This document shows, one piece after another, positions 22,065 to 64,000 of a DNA stretch of 64,000 nt. The translations under genes were made by a program, and so were the position numbers. Position 1 is the first letter of the stretch, and every line of letters starts with the position of its first letter. The DNA comes from Pampus argenteus (Eukaryota; Chordata; Actinopteri; Scombriformes; Stromateidae), in the NCBI GenBank assembly GCA_036937835.1, contig CM072880.1, positions 827,501 to 891,500 of the forward strand. The letters are read 5' to 3'. The notes under the pieces were generated by a model. That model was not told the DNA's origin, did no database searches, and saw only the letters and a list, made by a program, of their open reading frames with translations.

Positions 22065-24264
22065 AATAATTTTTGAATTTCCTACGGGGCCTTATTATTA
22101 AGATGTTGGATTTCTTTTTCTCTCTTTTTGTTTGTGTGTTTGTTGTGACGCTGCCGTCCTCTTAGACTCTGAAACACTGTGGATCCTCGCCAGGAGACGG
22201 AAACGCTGTTTATTGATTGTTTATTGATTGTATGTTCAGTCTGCACCGTCCACCTTCAAACTGGAAACTCTGACTGTTTCTTTCTGTTTTGAACCTTGTG
22301 GGACGCAGTTGGTTTTAAAGGACTATTTCATGTGGCATATAAACTAGAATTATGGAAGCAATACCCTGAATAACCTCTGAATTTACACCATTTATAAAGT
22401 TTGTTTAAAATGGAGCAATTTCAGAAAATGGAACTAAATTTAATTTCTATCCTGGATGAGGATGATTTAAACACATGTCACATACATGTAGATCTGACCC
22501 CGCTGAATTATGTCATTGCTATAAATCCAGTGATATTTAATGTTTAACACGAACTAGTCAGTTTGTTTACTTATGAGATGCAAATTATTTCATTTTTGCC
22601 TCCAAAGTTACGATGAACTTTTATAGTGCTGCATAAAACTACACTTTGATTTTTCTTGTTGTGATAACTTTTTGCAGGACGGCGTGTTGAACATATGGAG
22701 CTACATGTCTGTTAACATATACCGCCTTAATACTCTAGGGGGCGCTCTGTTCTGGGATCACAGGATTATCAGGGACCAATGAAGCCCTCGTGGGTATTTT
22801 TGCTAACTTCAAATGTTCACTGTGTCTCTTACGTCGCTTCCTTGTTTTTATTTTTATTTTTTGTATTTGTTGAGACGCACCTGAAAACCAAAATTCATTT
22901 TTTTCTACTTCTTAAAACGTTACAAGCTCACATGTACAGGCTGCTGTTATAATTATTTTATTGCTTCGTTTTCAGATGACGCCGTTCCAGAAATGGATTT
23001 TGTGTGTTTTGAAAAGCTGATGATAATTTAAATGTTATTTTTGGTTACGTTTCTTCTTCTTTTCTATAATTTGTATTGATGGTACGAAGTGTCCGTGTTG
23101 GTTGTTTCATTGTGGTAGAAGGACTAGACTAAATAAGCTCGGCCAGGTTCCCCGAAGCACCTCAGTCATGTGATGCTTGTGGAAAACCAGCCTGATTTTA
23201 CTGTAGATGTTGCATGAACCAGTGAAGCTGTTGTGTAGACTGTGCTGTAGTTGAACTAGAATTAAATTATGATGATCTTGGAGCTGTGTGTCACTGCATT
23301 CATGTTTCAACATTTACTTCATTTTTCCTCAATCTGACAGAAGTTGAGTTTAATGCTGCATTACGGAGCCTAAATTGATACTGAAATAAGTTATAAGTTA
23401 TAAATTAGCTGCTGTAATACAATACGTGTTAGTGTAGAGTCAGTCTGTATCAGTCTGTACAGTCTGTATCCTGCTGGTTTCATTGGAGCCGGTTTGAAGC
23501 TCAGAGTTGCAGTTTCTGGTCGGCGCCATCTTTTCTGTTTGGAGCCAGAATGACTCGTTGGAGTCAGCTGGAGCAGCGAGCGGCCGTCGGTGCTTTAAGG
23601 TGCTTCAGCCTATAGATGTGACAGCTGCTGATTGGTTCATACATTACTGAACGTCTCTCTTGATTGGCCCAGTCAGGCAAATTTAAAGAGAAATTATTTA
23701 ATAATTTACATTTTAAAAAACATTTAATTTGAATTCGAAGCTTTGCGCAACGGAATAGCCCGTAGCCAACCCAAGACCACAACGTACTGGGAACGTATTC
23801 ATATGTATGAATATATATACATAATCATACTGAATAAGAACTATGTTGATTGACAGGTGTTTCAGCCTATCACAGTCTGTCTGCCGTCTGTGTTTGGACT
23901 CAAATCACAATCTTGTAGTCATATCAAACCTGCCAACCTGAAGTCTCCACCCACATAGAGTGAAGGAGGAGTGAAAACCAAGCGCTCCATGTTAAAAATA
24001 GAAGTGACGGCAGGACGGTTATAGGCAGCAGCTGGTGGAGGGTTTTTAGACAGCGGGGAGTCCCCTTCATTCTCTTCACATCCCAACACCTCCTTTCTTC
24101 TTCAGCCTCTGAACTCTGCATGTTTTTAATTTCATTTCATTTTTAATTTCAGCCGTCCAGGTCTTTGGAAGTTATCAGGACTTCAGACAGTTGATTCAAA
24201 TTCAAGACTTTGTATGTTTATGTTGACAAATGTTAACAGTTACATTTGACAATAATAAAGTCTG

Positions 24265-24302
24265 CTGCTTTGGACCAGTGGACACCAACTGGTCCAAAGC
24301 AG
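24265..24302. repeat. perfect 15-bp inverted repeat, 8-nt loop
   Basis: CTGCTTTGGACCAGT at 24,265-24,279 and ACTGGTCCAAAGCAG at 24,288-24,302 are exact reverse complements around GGACACCA. It lies just after an AATAAA at 24,254-24,259. Confidence 0.9.
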
Positions 24303-24714
24303 AGATCATTTTTCATGTCTAAATATAAAACAAGATGTACTGTTCACAGAGTCAAAACAAAAGTCCACAATCTAAATATATTCATCTTAGTGATAAATAT
24401 GATGAAGACAAGCAGAAATCCTGTAATCTGAGAGGTTGCAGCATTTTTCACTATGTTTGCTTCATGATCAAAACCATAATCAAAACAGGTAAATTGACAA
24501 ATGAATTCTAGTTTAGATGAACATCATCATGAAGTAAATCCAGCATACGTGTTTTAGCTGCAGGTCCTCTAATGGCCACTAGATGCCGCCACAAAAACAC
24601 CAAAAAATACAAAAACTTTATTTTCTTCTTATTTACATATAATCTGTGTTCAAACTGATTTGTGCCTCTCTATATATGATTTAATGTGTTGCAGCTATGT
24701 TAGCTTTGGTTAGC

Positions 24715-25010
24715 TAAAGTACTGCAGTAACAGTACATAAGTACTGTGATCTTGATGTAGTTAAAGTACTGCAGTAACAGTAGTGACTGATATATTATTA
24801 TATATGACATCATTATATTATTAATACTGAAGCATCAGTGTTAGAGCAGCATGTTACTGTTGTAGCTGCTGGAGGTGGAGCTAGTTTCAACTACTTTATA
24901 TACAGTTAGCTAGTTTAGTCCAGTGGTTCCCAACCTAGGGGTCGGGGCCCTCCAAAGGGTCACCAGATAAATCTGAGGGGTCGTGAGATGATTAATGGGA
25001 GAGGAAAAAA
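24715..25010 (+). mobile_element. hAT-like fragment with 47-bp minisatellite remnant (copy 2)
   Basis: From 24,717 the sequence reproduces about 1.5 units of the 47-bp minisatellite, then about 230 bp that match 9,056-9,285 with roughly one substitution. That includes the hAT-like end CAGTGGTTCCCAACC near 24,920. It breaks at GGGAGAGGAAAA, earlier than copy 1. The two loci are 15.7 kb apart in direct orientation. Confidence 0.8.
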
Positions 25011-26095
25011 ATGTTGTCCTAAAATTCACTTCACTTGCATCAAACTACCTTCATGGTCTTTATCTAATTTCACTTTAACATTGTCACCACTGAAACAATA
25101 TTAAAAATGAAAGCGTGTGTCTGCTTTGACTGACAGTCTCACCACAGGGAGCAGCTTGTTCGCCTCACCTCAGCTCCTTCCAGGAATCAATCCCTTCACT
25201 CCAGATTTGAGTTATCTGTCTGCAGTAACTAACAAAGATGGCCGTGATGGCGCATGTTAGCTCTTAGACAACCTAGCTGTTCGTTTGGAGGCCTGTGGAC
25301 ACCAAAAAAGACTCAACCTATAGGGAGGGATTAGGACTGAACAAGTGAAAAGGTGATGGAGGAATAGATGGAGGGAGTTTCCATTCCATGTAATACACTC
25401 ATGTCCCAAAGAGGTGCAGGGAGTCACTTTACCCTCACTGTATTTTTAGCAGCAGAGAACACAGAGCGAGGCCGGATCCATGTCACTCTTTATCTCTCAT
25501 TAACGCACACATTCCTGTAATATCCATTTCCATTTGTAAACTCTGATTGGTGGGAACCTGCTGAGGTACGAGTAAGTTCTAGTTGGACAAATTTTATTTT
25601 CACAGTCTCTCTACTCACTTTAAAATGTGGCTACACTGTTAAACCATTGATGACTCATTGTTAAAACTCAATTCTTCCTCTTAACTCTCCCTCTGTGTTT
25701 TACCTTCTCTCTCTTTTTAGCCTCACCATCCCTCCCTCCTTCCTCCTAACTCCTGCCATCCCTCCCTCTCTTCCTCTTTGCCCCCAGCAGGGTGGAGTCT
25801 ATCACTTGATCTGACCACTTTTAGGGTCAACCTCCAGTTGTAGAGGGGTGATCTGCTCCTCCTGTCCTCCTCTTGCCTCTCCTTCTCCTTCCAGAGGAGG
25901 CTTCTTTGTGTTCCCTGATGCTTCATCCCTCAACTTTCTCTTTTTTGTGCTGCTGATTTAATTTTTTTCTCTATATTTCCAAGATTTTTTTGTTTTTTAC
26001 CAAAGATCTTATCAGAGCTTGTTTCTCTTTTTCGTTCCTTCTTTTCACATTTGGATAGCAAGCTAGCTGACTACCAAGTCAGTCAACAAGCAAGT

Positions 26096-29000
26096 ATGAC
26101 AGACAAACCGGGCTTGCCGACAAGTGGCGGCAGTGGAGATGATGCAGGAAACATCATGGCGTTGCTGGAGCGCGTGGCAGGCCTCATGGATAGCGTCCAG
26201 ACCACGCAACAGCGCATGGAGGAGCGTCAGCTGGAGCTGGAGAACACAGTGAAGACCATCCAGACCGACGTCGTTAAGCTAACCAGTGACCATGCCACCA
26301 CCAGTTCTACCGTCAATCAACTGCTGGAGAAGACGCGCAAGGTCAGCCGCCACATCAAGGACGTCAGGGTGCGAGTGGAGAACCAGAACATCCGGGTGAA
26401 GAAGGTGGAGGCCACCCAGGGCGACCTCCTGGCCAAGAACAAGTTCAGGGTGGTCATTTATCAGGTAAAACAAAGACACACCTGTTCCAGTTGATTGTTA
26501 AATGAATTCTTCTTGTAACGGAGGATTGAAGAGCATCACATTAATTTATGGTTTATTTACATATTAAAGGAAACACAGAAAAACACAATTTGCTTAAACT
26601 TTTCTCAATATAAAGGTGAGTCATGGACAGTCTATATGATCTAAAAAGAACCAATACAGAACAAGGTTACCCTGAACAGACCCTTCCCTACCTGACCCAA
26701 TTAGACTAACTATAATATGGACTCATGGCCCAATTCAGCCATGGTTGGGCTTCGGTCACAAATGGACTCATGAAGACCTTAAATATCCCATTTCTATGTG
26801 TAAGACAAGCTGTTGTATATAAAATAGTTAATATAGAATATTTCCAAAAGGAAAAAACTTGCTTGATTCCTCCAAAGGCTTCAAGAACCATTCAGCACCC
26901 TGATTTAGACGACCAAGAATAACGTCGCTCATACTGAAAACCAAAGATCTCCGTTATATTCATGATATTCATTTGAAGAGACTGTTGTGGGAAGACGTGT
27001 GGACACTGATTAATGTTTTCAGGGCTCTGTTGCTTCACATCTCTGAGGTCTTTTAAGATGAGCATGCTGTATTAGCTGTATGTACGTCTCAGTTCATTCT
27101 AGAGGTTGAAATAGCAACAAGCACATGCACACCAGGCTTCATTTTACTTCTTTGGCCTTCACAGTTAGCAGCTGCCAACACGATGGTGACCTGGTTATTT
27201 TAGCCCTGGATAAACGTCAGTATGCTGAAAGGTTACACCACAGATCTGGAGCACATAGAGAGTTTTTTTTCACACAGAAACAACAATTTGTGAATGTTAT
27301 ACTGTAGAAAATGAATCCTCTAATCCTGACAAGGTGCAGCTGGAGACCGAGCGATAGTTTCACGATGCAAAGTTGAGTGCAGCTCCACCTTTAATTCCCT
27401 TTATTTCTCTTTGGTGTCCCCACCTTGGAGCAGATTTATACCTTTCATGCTTGTGTACAGATCTGGTTCTTACATAATAGCTAACTTCAGCAAAGCAGAC
27501 AGAAGTCAAAGATGCCGCCTTTGTTGGTACCGACATGCAAAAATGATGAGATATCGATGCTCTTTTGTTGCCTGTTTGTGAATTTTCTAAAAATGCTAAT
27601 TGATGCTCCATCACCAACAGGAAAAATAACCAAAGACAAGTAATAGTAAATGAAAAGAAAATTAATTTCGTCTTTATCCAACACAACTGCAACTTACAGT
27701 GCAAATGACCACAACTATTTTTGAATCTGAACATGCTAAATACACTCAAATGTGTCAGCATGCTAACATGCATGCTAACATGCATGCTAACATGCATGCT
27801 AACGTCAAAGGTGTTGAATTGTTGTCTGGTGAATGCACACGAAAGATGAAAGTCCTCATCCACACATTTAGCTCTAATGATTTCATCTGATATTTCAACC
27901 ATACTTGGTCTTTATGAGGGGACGTTCTTGGACTGTATGATAAAATCATTTATCTTCAATAAATATCTGTGTGATTCAGTTACTGTAATCTGGACTAGAC
28001 TCAAAGTCAGGTTGCAGGACTCTCAGTGAGGTGCTGAACATGTGTCATGTTCATGTCTTGTTAGATGGAATATGAAGGCGGCAGAGATTCTCATGATTAT
28101 GTTTTGTAAGCGTTCACATCACTAAACTCAAGACTGTATGATGGTTGTATGAGTCCTATCAAACGTTCTCCACGATCTGCACGATAACAGCGAAAGTTAA
28201 AGTTAGACAGCAATCGCTTAGCTTAGGGAAAGGAAATGCTGGTCTGCAGCTGGTGGTGAACTCTGCATTAAAGTCTGAAGAACTAGTTACCTCCCCAAAC
28301 TCCACACGCTAACTCGGCATGGATGTAAATACTGGGAAAGGGAGAAAAGATCAAAAGCATTCAATCTAAATATGAATTGCACCACAATTATTTGATTATT
28401 ACAGGAAACAAAGATCTGGTGGCAGCTCTTCTACATGTACCAACTGACACCAGCTCTCACCAAATTACTCTTTTGTAGGTTTGATGAATGGAAACCAAAT
28501 GGAGATGTGTGAGGAACTATTCACACCAGGCCTGGCCTTCTAAAACATGGGACCTGCCCATGAAATAATAACCTTTTAAAGATGTTTGGAAAAGAAAACG
28601 CTCCAAAGCTCTTTTCATCACAACAAATGAATTTAGTGAGTAGAGCTGCTGTGAGGTTTCTGAACTGTAAGTGACTGTGCCAGCTGAGCCCTGACAGACC
28701 AGGTTATTCTGAGTCTGAAGCTCCACCATCTCCAAATATAGCTGCCTGCTCTCCCTTTCCCTTCCTCTCTCTGGATTAACTGACAATCTCCTGGACGACA
28801 GTTATAAATCATTTCATTGGCTGCTAAAAGGCGTCTTGCTCACTGTTTGATTTCCTCTGGTTTTAGTTTGACTGGTGAGGAGAAATCTCTCAGTTGAAGC
28901 TGTGGGTGTTCAGCACATAGTTGTAATGTCATGGGGTCAAATGGGCTCATGACCTTTGACCCTTCCTCTTGGACCACTTTTACCTGCCTGCACAACAGCA

Positions 29001-30680
29001 CAACTGAAATCTTCCTTCTTTATGTTGGATTAACTGATGCTCTCTGACTTAATATTTATTTAAGTATCACATGAAGTGTTTTGAGCTGAATAAACTTTTT
29101 AATAAGAATGTGAGCGCGCTGAACGTTGGCATCGTTGGTAGTCAGATAAAAAGGTATAAATCATCTTCAGAGCTTCAAGTTAAAGACAGATTCAGATTAA
29201 ACAGTCTGACGTCAGATAAACGTCATATGGACACCTGATAGATCCTGATGCTCCTATTTGCATGCTACACACTAGTTAAGCAGCATGAAGGTTCATTTTC
29301 TTTTATGGATTCAGTCATTTAGGACAGATACAAACATCTCACATTCCTCATATCACACAACAGTTTTCTTACTTTCCAGCTCAGGTTTAGTCAAAACTAG
29401 TGTCTGGAGTCCTTCAAGTGTTCTCGAGGACGCACAGTTGACTACATCTATCCAGCTCAAACTTCTGGGTTTTTTTGCACACAAACAGATTTTGGTGGAT
29501 AGTTTAGGACCAGAAATATCACGTATAGCCGGCCGTGACTTGTCATGAGATTTTGCTTCGTTCACAGGCTCCTGATAGTTTTGTTGACTTTTTGTAGGAT
29601 TCTGGCTGCTGTTCACCAGTATTCACCATGAATGAGTCTCATTGTGGATCAGAATCAATCTTTCCTGAATTACGTCTGCAGGGATCTAGTTCAGTTTGCA
29701 GCTTCAGCCTCAACATTTCTGCTCCATTTAACGTTGAGTGTAACCTTATCTCACAGTTTCAGACTGAGGCAGGCCGTGACGTGGCCCGAAGCTGAAAGTG
29801 ATCCAGCTTTGCTCTGTACGCTGCTGCTCGCTGATATGTTTAGCGTCCTGCAGCCGAGCACTGAGCTGCAGAAACAGGTGCTGCAGTTTATTTATGGAGG
29901 CAGGATCAAGGCCTGCATGTTAAAGTATGCATGACACACTTTAACCAGAACAGAAATAAACTTTACATCACTTTAAACTTTGTCAATTAAACAAACATTT
30001 TGTATCTAAATTATTGTGTCTTATTTTTCTCCAGCACAAAGTTTGTCACAATCATTTTATCCTGAGGTTCTCTAAGGGTTCTCACTCTGTTCTGGGTTCT
30101 CCTCCATCAGGGTGAACAGGAGGTGAAGGCCATCATGCCGGGAAACGAGCCAGCAGAACACAGCAGGAGCGGCGGCACCGGCGCCAGAGCCGAGGTGGAA
30201 CCCGACAAGTTCGAGCTCCCTCCAGAGTCGGACGAGGAGTACATGGTGGTCGAGGAGGCCGACTCCGCGTCAGCCGGCCGCATGAAGAAGACGGGACTGA
30301 CGCGCATCGAGAGCTTCAAAGCCACTTTCTCCAAGGAGAACATGAGCAAAACCCGCGAGAACCTGGGCACCAAGGTCAACAAGTTCGGCGAACGCATCGT
30401 GACGGCTGAGAGGCGCGAGAAGATCCGCCAGTCTGGCGAAAGGCTGAAGCAGTCAGGCGAGAGGCTGAAGGAGACCATCACCAAGAGCGTCCCGGCCAAG
30501 CTCAACCTGAAGAAGGAGAGGACTGTGGCGGAGGGCCAGGAAGGAGCCGAGGGCGCCACGGAGGGAGCCGCGCCTGTCCCACCTCCTAAGGGCAGCAAGG
30601 ATGCCCGCAAGGCGGCTGCTGACGAGGGCAAGGTGGAGGAGACTGAGGTTCCGATGTACGACATGAAGCAGCTATCGTAA
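26096..30680 (+). CDS. cavin4: caveolae-associated protein 4 (cavin-4/MURC)
   Basis: Two coding exons, 26,096-26,464 and 30,111-30,680, join in phase 0 to 312 residues. Residues about 20-123 are the cavin helical region 1 coiled coil ([49 protein letters not shown]). Exon 2 gives an acidic linker ([16 protein letters not shown]), then a basic helical region 2 ([44 protein letters not shown]). The spacing and words fit cavin-4 rather than cavin-1, and tmeff1 lies just upstream as in human 9q31. Cavin-4 is a muscle caveola coat protein linked to Rho/ROCK signalling and T-tubule organisation. Human cavin-4 is about 364 residues; the fish C-terminus is shorter and ends YDMKQLS. The ATG at 26,096 is the first in frame after upstream stops. 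The a/b copy is undecided. Confidence 0.92.
26465..30110 (+). other. cavin4: cavin4 single intron (3.6 kb)
   Basis: Bounded by CAG|GTAAAA and CATCAG|GGTGAA. Apart from the GCATGC array at 27,760 I recognise no gene, RNA or transposon. Open frames at 26,725, 27,360 and 29,285 lack similarity, codon bias or family motifs. Confidence 0.8.
27758..27806. repeat. ATGCTAACATGC tandem array
   Basis: Four near-perfect 13-14-bp units of GCATGCTAACAT in the cavin4 intron; GCATGC is itself palindromic. The same word family forms the scattered repeat at 788-936. Confidence 0.85.
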
Positions 30681-30910
30681 GGCGTGGACCTATAGACTAC
30701 TGAGACCACACAGAGGGAGTAAAGAGAAGTTTTAGGGTCGCTGCAAGAGTGCAAATGATGAAGGTTAACATTTGTTTGAACGTTGAAGGAAGTGAGCAGA
30801 GAGACTGAACACCAAGACGACTCGTCCAATCATTGACGGTAGTTCATATGCAGTGTGGACATTTATTATCAAATCAGTAAATATATTAATTCTTTTTTTG
30901 TTTGGTGCTC

Positions 30911-30936
30911 AATAAACACTGACTTTGGAAAATAAA
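30911..30936 (+). terminator. cavin4: cavin4 polyadenylation signals
   Basis: Two AATAAA hexamers, at 30,911 and 30,931, lie about 230-250 nt after the stop codon and are followed by TG-containing sequence, as expected of a vertebrate poly(A) site. Confidence 0.65.
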
Positions 30937-30939
30937 TGA

Positions 30940-32480
30940 ACAGTGTTCAGAACGTCGCTACAGAACCACATTATCACACTGATGCTTGTTTTTGCATGTT
31001 GATGAGACAGACGTGCTGGCTGATGACGCTATAATCAGGGTCATAGTACGTTTGGTTCTGTTATAGAGTTGTGACATGATTAAGGTTGAAAGGTAAAAAA
31101 CTGGAGACTTAAATAAACTGGACTTAAGAGAGCGAATAAAGACAACAACCAGAGCAGGAGACTGTTTGTACACGTTAAAGGATTTAACGGGTCCAAAAAG
31201 TTGTATGAGAGATACTGACACAGACCAGAGGCTCGAAGCAACAGGACAGGAACCTACCTGGACCTACATAGACTGAACATACAGTAAGTTGGACCTGTGA
31301 AGACGTCTAGTTTGTGTTAGCATTAGCAGATAAACCTGTTTCATAGAATAAGAGAGTAAACTACTGAGACATTAGTGAGCTGAGCTTCTTTAGATAAGTG
31401 GCTGTAAATAAAACCACAAGTGTTTTATATAATATATCATATTATATATAATTCTTTACCACGCTTACATATAAAATGGTCATGGAAGTCCAGCTTGAAA
31501 AAGACAGCAACTTTAATTGATTAATAAATATCTAAATAATTGATGAGTTCATGGGGAATCAGTAATAACAGCAGACATTTTGACTCATACCAGGAAAAGA
31601 TCTGAGGTTACAAAAAAAATCCATAAATACATTTGAGGGAACTTCAGTGTGATTTTACTTAAAGCAAAGTTACAAATAACTTTGAATGCATTGTGCATTT
31701 ACCCCGACAACCAAAACCAGATTTTTTTTTACAGTATTTGAGGTATTTGTGTTGTTGTGTTAGTGAGTGACTGCATGGCTGTAGTTATATATTTCATTAG
31801 AGCTGATTTGTGTTTGTCATGTTAAGAGCATAAAACTTGATTTATTATGAAGCAAACATGCTGCCTCCATCATTAATTACAGACTAATTTAGGGTTTCAG
31901 ATTTTATTCTATTTTTCACTCTCATGAGTATTAAACCTGTAAGAAGTGAACAGAAGAAACAACAATAATAACGTGTCACTAACTGGATTTGAATTGTTTT
32001 CTTCTTTATTCATAATTCTGTATGAATTCCTACTGATGCTGTTCATCTGTTCAACTTCAATAAAAAAACAAACGACACTGATTCACTTCACAAGCTGAGT
32101 TTGACTCTGAGAACAGAAATTTATTGTAAAATCTTCAGAAACAGACAAAAAGCAGAATCACAGAAAGAGTTGAAATGTGTAATATGAATAATATGATTAC
32201 TAATAGGTTTTTTTACATCATTATCGAAGGCGCTTTCCATTCTGTTAATTCAGCGTCCTCCAGTCTTTAAGTCCCAGAAATCACCAGATTTCTGTTTAAA
32301 AACCATTAAAAATAAAAATATCAAACAATCTAGTTAAATATTTTATAAAGTGTATTTTATCTATCATCAGCTATTTCAAGGCCAACGAGGGATAGTTGGT
32401 CCTCCTTATTATAGCGTCTGTTTAAAACAGAGCCTGAAACAAACAGCTACTTGTTGCTTCGTTGCTACTCAACCACAACA
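30940..32480. other. convergent intergenic interval between cavin4 and the dynein
   Basis: About 1.5 kb of AT-rich DNA between two genes pointing at each other. I see no exon, RNA gene or transposon. The right end is the dynein 3'UTR. Confidence 0.7.
32120..32125 (-). terminator. dnah8: candidate polyadenylation signal of the dynein gene
   Basis: On the - strand AATAAA occurs about 370 nt after the dynein stop codon at 32,491-32,493. Other A-rich hexamers nearby are possible alternatives. Confidence 0.35.
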
Positions 32481-32490
32481 CATCAGAGCA

Positions 32491-63501
<31,011 letters not shown>

Positions 63502-63605
63502 CTGGGGAATAAGACGTACAGGAGAGAGAAATATCAACTTATTGCCACTGTTGGCGTTCATTATCTGACATAAAAAATGAGCAGAAATAGAATGAACATA
63601 ATGTA
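63502..63605 (-). other. dnah8: dynein intron upstream of the first visible exon
   Basis: Starts with a pyrimidine-rich acceptor tract (TCTCTCTCCTGTACGTC), then AT-rich DNA up to the transposon. No exon seen. Confidence 0.6.
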
Positions 63606-64000
63606 CACTATATTGACAAAAGTATTTGGCCACTCATCCAAATGATCAGAATCAGGTGTCCTAATCTCTTGGCCCGGCCGCAGGTGTATAAAATCAAGCA
63701 CTTAGGCATGGAGACTGTTTCTACAATCATTTGTGAGAGAATGGGCCGGTCTCAGGAGCTCAGTGATTTCCAGCGAGGAGCTGTCATAGGATGCCACCTG
63801 TGCAACAAATCCAGTCGTGAAATTTCCCAACTGACGGCTTTATTATAAGAAAATGGAAGAGTTTGGGAACAACAGCAACTAAGCCATGAAGTGGTAGGCC
63901 ACAGAAACTGACAGAAACTTCATGTGACCTTCAGATTAGCCCACGTACAGTACGCAGAGAGCTTCATGGAACGGGTTTCCATGGCGAGCAGCTGCATCTA
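63606..64000 (+). mobile_element. Tc1-like DNA transposon, 5' end (continues beyond window)
   Basis: It begins with the fish Tc1-type end CACTATATTGACAAAAGTAT at about 63,607. It continues through leader sequence to a transposase-like start MGRSQELSDFQRGAVIGCHL at about 63,741, then CNKSSREIS. After ISQLTAL the frame meets TTATAA, so the copy appears broken soon after the helix-turn-helix start. It lies in the intron just upstream of the first visible dynein exon, antisense to that gene. The 3' end and target-site duplication are outside the window. Confidence 0.8.

Larger units (their letters stand above)
22070..26095. other. intergenic tmeff1-cavin4 interval
   Basis: No coding exon is recognised. 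The first kilobase or two may be tmeff1 3'UTR. It contains a perfect 15-bp inverted repeat (24,265-24,302) and the second hAT/minisatellite composite (24,715-25,010). The last few hundred bases, pyrimidine-rich from about 25,680, should hold the cavin4 promoter and 5'UTR. Confidence 0.6.

Noticed and set aside
26706..26922. 60-65-codon frames on both strands in the cavin4 intron
   Set aside because: No splice context, family motif or codon bias; typical chance frames.
30107..30829. 240-codon - strand open frame opposite cavin4 exon 2
   Set aside because: The + strand encodes a clear cavin-4 C-terminal half; the antisense frame lacks any motif and is a GC-content shadow.

Overview
The window looks like nuclear DNA of a teleost fish, probably a percomorph. 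The evidence is short spliced introns (many of 80-300 bp), very heavy CA/TG microsatellite content, teleost-type Tc1, hAT and non-LTR relics, and vertebrate genes. No bacterial, organellar or CRISPR features were seen.

Three multi-exon genes are clear. On the + strand, tmeff1 (tomoregulin-1) runs from 14,606 to 21,952 in ten coding exons that join in frame to 355 codons: signal peptide, two follistatin/Kazal modules, one EGF-like module, one membrane span and a short basic tail. cavin4 (MURC) follows on the same strand, 26,096-30,680, with two coding exons and 312 residues. The tmeff1-cavin4 pair is also neighbouring in human 9q31, which supports both calls. On the - strand, facing cavin4 tail to tail, a giant axonemal dynein heavy chain fills 32,491-63,501. 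I traced 93 consecutive coding exons (about 13.46 kb, about 4,487 codons). All six AAA modules, the linker, the stalk with microtubule-binding tip and the true C-terminus are present. Only the first exons (roughly 120 residues by family comparison) lie beyond the right edge. It belongs to the DNAH5/DNAH8 outer-arm gamma-type group and reads most like DNAH8.

Layout: 1-13,900 is gene-poor and repeat-rich (AT, CA, 47-bp minisatellite, hAT and LINE relics), with one weak candidate for a secreted-protein first exon on the - strand at 8,301-8,417. 13,900-22,070 is tmeff1. 22,070-26,095 is intergenic with a second copy of the hAT/minisatellite composite. 26,096-30,940 is cavin4. 30,940-32,480 is a plain convergent intergenic stretch. 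32,491-63,501 is the dynein. 63,606-64,000 is the 5' end of a Tc1-like transposon.

The genes are not a pathway. cavin4 is a muscle caveola coat protein, tmeff1 a membrane-anchored signalling modulator, and the dynein a ciliary or flagellar motor. The most interesting signals are non-coding: a tmeff1 intron bracketed by complementary (AC)n and (GT)n tracts that could replace a polypyrimidine tract, two foldback elements whose arms match within a copy but differ between copies, and several higher-order tandem arrays abutting splice sites.
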